Assembly: GCF_000972385.1 (NCBI RefSeq)
Contig: NZ_JXTE01000004.1
Span: 142,484-206,483 of the forward strand
DNA: 64,000 nt
Source: Streptomyces sp. WM6386
Lineage (GTDB): Bacteria > Actinomycetota > Actinomycetes > Streptomycetales > Streptomycetaceae
Direction of reading: 5' to 3'
The notes under the pieces were generated by a model. It was not told the origin of the DNA. It saw only the letters and a list, made by a program, of their open reading frames with translations, and ran no database searches. The position numbers were made by a program, and so were the translations under genes. Positions 60,930 through 64,000 of this stretch are shown piece by piece (within the stretch, counting starts at the first letter, position 1; every line of letters begins with the position of its first letter).

Positions 60930-62330
60930 TTGAGTCACAAGCGAATTCCGAAGCGCAAGGCCGCGATCGCAGCGGGCGGCGTGGTGGCGCTCGGAGCAGC
61001 CGCAATTCTCCTGCCGCAGGCGAACGCCAACCAGGACGGCTCCTCGGACCAGGCCGCAGCACCCAGGACCCTCAAGGCATCGGACGCCTCGGATCTCGCC
61101 TCGCAGCTCGCCGACCTGCTCGGCGAGTCGTTCGCCGGTTCGTACTACGACGCGGACCAGCAGCAGCTCGTCGTCAACGTCATCTCGGGCGACAACAACA
61201 ATGTGATCGTCCAGGCGAAGAAGGCCGGCGCGGAGATACGCGAGGTCGACAACAGCCTCGCCGAACTGGCCGCCGGCGCGCAGACGCTGAAGTCCGACGC
61301 GACCATCCCGGGCACGGCCTGGGCCGTGGACCCCCGGACCAACAAGATCCTGGTCACCGCCGACAGCACGGTCACCGGCGACAACTGGGACCAGCTGGAG
61401 TCGACCGTCCAGACCCTCGGCTCCGGCATGGCGACCATCAAGAAGTCGGCCGGCACCTTCAAGACGTTCCTCTCCGGCGGCGACGCCATCTTCGCGGGCG
61501 GCGCCCGCTGCTCAGCGGGGTTCAACGTCACCGCGGGCGACAGCTCCCCGGCCTTCCTGACCGCCGGTCACTGCGGGGTCGCGGCGGCGGAGTGGTCCGA
61601 TGCGGACGGCGGCGCTCCGATCGCCACCGTCGACCAGGCCACGTTCCCCGGTGACGGCGACTTCGCACTGGTCAAGTACGACGACCCGGCGACCGTCGCC
61701 CCGAGCGAGGTCAACGTCGGCGACCAGACCGTCGCGATCTCCCAGGCAGCGGACGCGGAGGTCGGCCTCCAGGTGTTCCGGATGGGCAGCACCACCGGGC
61801 TCAACGACGGCCAGGTCCTCGGACTCGACGCCACCGTGAACTACCCGGAGGGCACCGTCACCGGGCTCATCCAGACCGACGTCTGCGCCGAACCCGGCGA
61901 CAGCGGCGGCTCGCTGTTCACCCAGGACGGCCTGGCCATCGGCCTGACCTCCGGCGGCAGCGGCGACTGCACGGTCGGCGGCGAGACCTTCTTCCAGCCG
62001 GTCACCACCGCCCTGGAGGCGGTCGGCGCGACCCTCGGCGCGGGCGACGCGGCGGGCGGCGGCGAAGAGGCGGGCGCGGGTGACGAGGCCGGCGCCGGCG
62101 AGGAAGCGGGTGCGGGCGAGGAAGCCGGGGCGGGCGAGGAAGCCGGTGCCGGTGAAGAGGTCGGCGGCCAGGAGGTAGGCGGCGAAGAGGTTGGTGGCCA
62201 GGAGGTCGGCGGTGAAGAGGTCGGCGGTCAGGAGGTCGGCGGTGAAGAGGTCGGCGGTCAGGAGGTCGGCGGTGAGGAAGCCGGCGCGGGCGCGGAGGAC
62301 GGCTCCTCCGGTCTGACCGAGACCCACTGA
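60930..62330 (+). CDS. Secreted S1 protease with repetitive Gly/Glu tail
   Basis: A 466-residue exported chymotrypsin-fold protease of the alpha-lytic/streptogrisin type. Signal peptide 1-34 (ends ANA), an N-terminal pro-region (about 40-185) and the mature domain with His214 (LTAGHCG), Asp244 (DFALVKY) and Ser325 (GDSGGSL), and two disulfides. After about residue 370 comes a disordered tail: five six-residue units of [E/D]EAGAG and four ten-residue units of EEVGGQEVGG, ending TETH. TTG 60930 has AGGAGG nine bases upstream. Confidence 0.9.
   Translation: MSHKRIPKRKAAIAAGGVVALGAAAILLPQANANQDGSSDQAAAPRTLKASDASDLASQLADLLGESFAGSYYDADQQQLVVNVISGDNNNVIVQAKKAGAEIREVDNSLAELAAGAQTLKSDATIPGTAWAVDPRTNKILVTADSTVTGDNWDQLESTVQTLGSGMATIKKSAGTFKTFLSGGDAIFAGGARCSAGFNVTAGDSSPAFLTAGHCGVAAAEWSDADGGAPIATVDQATFPGDGDFALVKYDDPATVAPSEVNVGDQTVAISQAADAEVGLQVFRMGSTTGLNDGQVLGLDATVNYPEGTVTGLIQTDVCAEPGDSGGSLFTQDGLAIGLTSGGSGDCTVGGETFFQPVTTALEAVGATLGAGDAAGGGEEAGAGDEAGAGEEAGAGEEAGAGEEAGAGEEVGGQEVGGEEVGGQEVGGEEVGGQEVGGEEVGGQEVGGEEAGAGAEDGSSGLTETH
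62049..62285 (+). repeat. In-frame tandem repeats in the protease tail
   Basis: Coding DNA for the tail is made of 18-base units (about 62060-62155) followed by 30-base units (about 62156-62275), keeping the frame. Such arrays change length easily by slippage, so copy number is probably strain-variable. Confidence 0.85.
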
Positions 62331-62368
62331 CCCACAGACCCACAGCGCTCCACCAGCAGTCCACGGAC

Positions 62369-62402
62369 ACGGTCCGGCCCTCCGGCGGGAGGGTCGGACC
62401 GT
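62369..62402 (+). terminator. Terminator of the S1 protease gene
   Basis: ACGGTCCGGCCCTCC (62369-62383) pairs with GGAGGGTCGGACCGT (62388-62402) with one mismatch and a 4-base loop, about 40 bases after the stop. Confidence 0.8.
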
Positions 62403-62624
62403 TCGTGCGTCCCGGCACGACGACGAACGCCGGCATCTACCCCCTCGGCCCCCTCCCATGCCCCCACAGTCGAAGCGCGCGGCGGCGTACGGGCTCCGGG
62501 TGTGCGCCCCCGCGCACCCTGTTGGCCGGTTCTTCGCGCCCGGGAAAGGTGCGGGGCGCGAACAATGGGGCACGCGCTCCTCACCCCATGGAACCGGCGA
62601 ACGGTGAATCGAAGGGACGGGCAG

Positions 62625-63233
62625 TTGATCCGGGTTCTTCTGGTGCACGACGAGTGTCTGGTCAGATCGGTTCTGGCGGAGTGGCTGCGCCGGGAGCCGG
62701 ACCTCGGGGTGTTCGACGCCCCGTGGCGCAGCGCACCGAGCCGGCTGCGAACCGTCGCGCCGGACGTCTGCGCGGCGGACCTGGAGTGCTCGGACAGCTA
62801 CGGCATACCCCCACTGCGCGACCTGGGCGCGCGCCAGTCCGACACGCCGCCGCTCCGCCTGCTGGTCCTGGCCAGCGCCAACCGGCCGGGGCTCCTGAAA
62901 CGCGCGGCCGAGGCGGGAGCGCTCGGCTATGTCGACAAGGAGGGCTCACCGGAACACCTGGTGCGTGGCATCCGGCGGGTCGCCGAAGGGAAACGTTTCA
63001 TCGACGACTCGCTGGGCTTCGGCTTCCTCAGGGCCGCCGAAATGCCGCTGACCAGACGGGAGTTGAGCGTCTTAGTCCTGGCCGCCGAGGGTGCCTCCGT
63101 CGCGGAGATCGCGGGGAGCCTGCATCTGTCCCACGGGACGGTGCGCAACTACATGGCGGCCATCACCCGCAAGACCGGGGCCCGCAACCGCGTCGACGCG
63201 ATCCGGATCTCGCAGGGCGAGGGCTGGCTCTGA
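62625..63233 (+). CDS. NarL/LuxR-family response regulator
   Basis: A 202-residue regulator. The receiver domain has the acidic pair in VHDE, the likely phosphorylated Asp in AADLEC, and the conserved Lys in YVDKEGS. The LuxR HTH is LTRRELSVLVLAAEGASVAEIAGSLHLSHGTVRNYM. TTG 62625 has AAGGGACGGG upstream and starts right at the receiver; GTG 62604 is an alternative. No histidine kinase gene is next to it. Its 3' end is overlapped for 162 bases by the antisense end of the ABC gene. Confidence 0.87.
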   Translation: MIRVLLVHDECLVRSVLAEWLRREPDLGVFDAPWRSAPSRLRTVAPDVCAADLECSDSYGIPPLRDLGARQSDTPPLRLLVLASANRPGLLKRAAEAGALGYVDKEGSPEHLVRGIRRVAEGKRFIDDSLGFGFLRAAEMPLTRRELSVLVLAAEGASVAEIAGSLHLSHGTVRNYMAAITRKTGARNRVDAIRISQGEGWL

Positions 63234-64000
63234 CGGCACGGGCGTCCAACTGCCGACGAGATCCCGGTAGAGCGCCGAGCACCGCATGAGCTCATCATGC
63301 GTCCCGTAGGCCGTCTCCCGGCCGTCCATGACCAGGACCCGGTGGGCGCGACGGGCCGAACTCATGCGGTGCGCCACGACCACCAGGGTGCCGCCGGGCC
63401 GCTCGGCGAAGGCCCGCTCCGCACGCTCCTCGGCCTCCGGGTCCAGATGGCACGTCGCCTCGTCGAGCAGGACGAGCGGGGCGTACGACAGATAGGCGCG
63501 GGTCAGCGCCACGAGTTGCCGCTCGCCCGCGGAGAGCGCGGCCGGCTCGACCGTCGCCCGCGGCCCGCCGAGCGTTTCGAGCAACGGCAGGAGCCCCACC
63601 GCCCCGGCCGCGGCGAGCAGTTCGGCCTCGGGCACGGGGTCGGGCCGCAGGTGCCCGAGATTCTCGGCGAGGGTGCCGGTGTGGACGTACGCCTGCTGCG
63701 GGATGAGCACCCGGCACGCGGCGGCCGCCGCCCCGGGCACGGGGTGCCCGCACACCCGGACCGAGCCCTTTCCGGGCTCCAGCAGCCCGGCGACCAGTGC
63801 GGTGAGCGTGGACTTCCCTATGCCGCTCGGGCCTACGACGGCGAGGTGGGCGCCGGGTGGCAGGGTGAGGTGGAGGTCCTGGACGACGGGGGCGGCGGCG
63901 GGGCCGTAGGCGAAGGTGAGCGAGGTGAGGGAGAGGGCGGGGGCGTCGGATGGGCCGGTGGAGGGGAGGGGGAGTCGGGCGGGGGGTTCGCCGGGGTGGG
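63072..64000 (-). CDS. ABC transporter ATP-binding protein, 5' end outside window
   Basis: The frame is open from the right edge to a stop at 63072. Visible parts: an FAYGPAAAPVVQDLHLTL strand, Walker A VGPSGIGKST, Q-loop PQQAYVHTGTLAENL, signature LSAGERQL, Walker B LVLLDEATCHLDPE and the switch His in VVAHRMSS. The N-terminal (probably membrane) part lies beyond the window. After residues ALYRDLVGSW the protein continues about 60 residues into the antisense of the LuxR gene, an odd non-conserved-looking extension. Confidence 0.85.
   Translation of the reverse strand, partial: HPGEPPARLPLPSTGPSDAPALSLTSLTFAYGPAAAPVVQDLHLTLPPGAHLAVVGPSGIGKSTLTALVAGLLEPGKGSVRVCGHPVPGAAAAACRVLIPQQAYVHTGTLAENLGHLRPDPVPEAELLAAAGAVGLLPLLETLGGPRATVEPAALSAGERQLVALTRAYLSYAPLVLLDEATCHLDPEAEERAERAFAERPGGTLVVVAHRMSSARRAHRVLVMDGRETAYGTHDELMRCSALYRDLVGSWTPVPSEPALALRDPDRVDAVAGPGLAGDGRHVVAHRPVGQMQAPRDLRDGGTLGGQD

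Overview
The window is high-GC DNA from an actinomycete, almost certainly Streptomyces. Signs are strong GC bias at third codon positions, GGAGG-type ribosome sites, frequent GTG and TTG starts, lineage-typical families (CYP105-like P450 with 3Fe-4S ferredoxin, LAL regulator, subtilisin inhibitor, SpoIIE-type phosphatase, DUF4232 lipoprotein) and three copies of a GC-rich intergenic repeat beginning AGGGGCGCGG. No rRNA, tRNA, CRISPR array, integrase or transposase was seen. The layout looks like accessory chromosome: short operons, many divergent regulator/target pairs and several decayed genes.

Layout. 0-4 kb: an unknown partial gene, an amidohydrolase and an amino-acid permease facing a TetR regulator. 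4-16.6 kb: small redox and detoxification genes, a P450/ferredoxin pair, a TetR/DUF1348 pair with twin operators, and three alpha/beta hydrolases (one frameshifted). 16.7-22.5 kb: a LAL regulator, aldo/keto reductase, phytanoyl-CoA dioxygenase-like enzyme and AraC regulator. 22.8-24.6 kb and 39.1-40.7 kb: two paralogous membrane proteins joining a sigma-like cytoplasmic half to an outside ricin-type lectin. Between them lie an ArsB-like permease, a lipoprotein, a Ser/Thr kinase, a PAS/GAF/PP2C phosphatase, two secreted glycoside hydrolases (GH2, and GH9 with a CebR box), alkylation-repair genes and a Fic-type toxin/antitoxin pair. 40.7-50.3 kb: 2-hydroxyacid metabolism with an NCS1 permease, a subtilisin inhibitor, a STAS protein, a redox/methyltransferase/CDGSH operon, a Ppx/GppA protein and a deleted methyltransferase pseudogene. 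50.3-53.7 kb: a drug-efflux pump divergent from a hydrolase, then an ArsR/SRPBCC pair. 53.7-59.9 kb: a complete NHLP-type peptide export operon. 59.9-64 kb: thioesterase, secreted S1 protease with a repetitive tail, LuxR regulator and a partial ABC transporter.

Two systems stand out. (1) The export locus encodes a 71-residue precursor with a double-glycine leader and a cysteine-free, Gly/Val/Leu-rich core built from two near-repeats. It is followed by a strong hairpin, a membrane-fusion protein, a C39-peptidase ABC transporter and a second ABC transporter. No modification enzyme is visible, so the product may be an unmodified secreted peptide. (2) The two sigma-like/zinc-finger/lectin fusions share an upstream element (TTGTT-N14-TGTGCAA) and flank a polysaccharide-degradation region, which suggests membrane-tethered sensing of carbohydrates. 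Functions are inferred from sequence motifs and family knowledge; no database search was possible.
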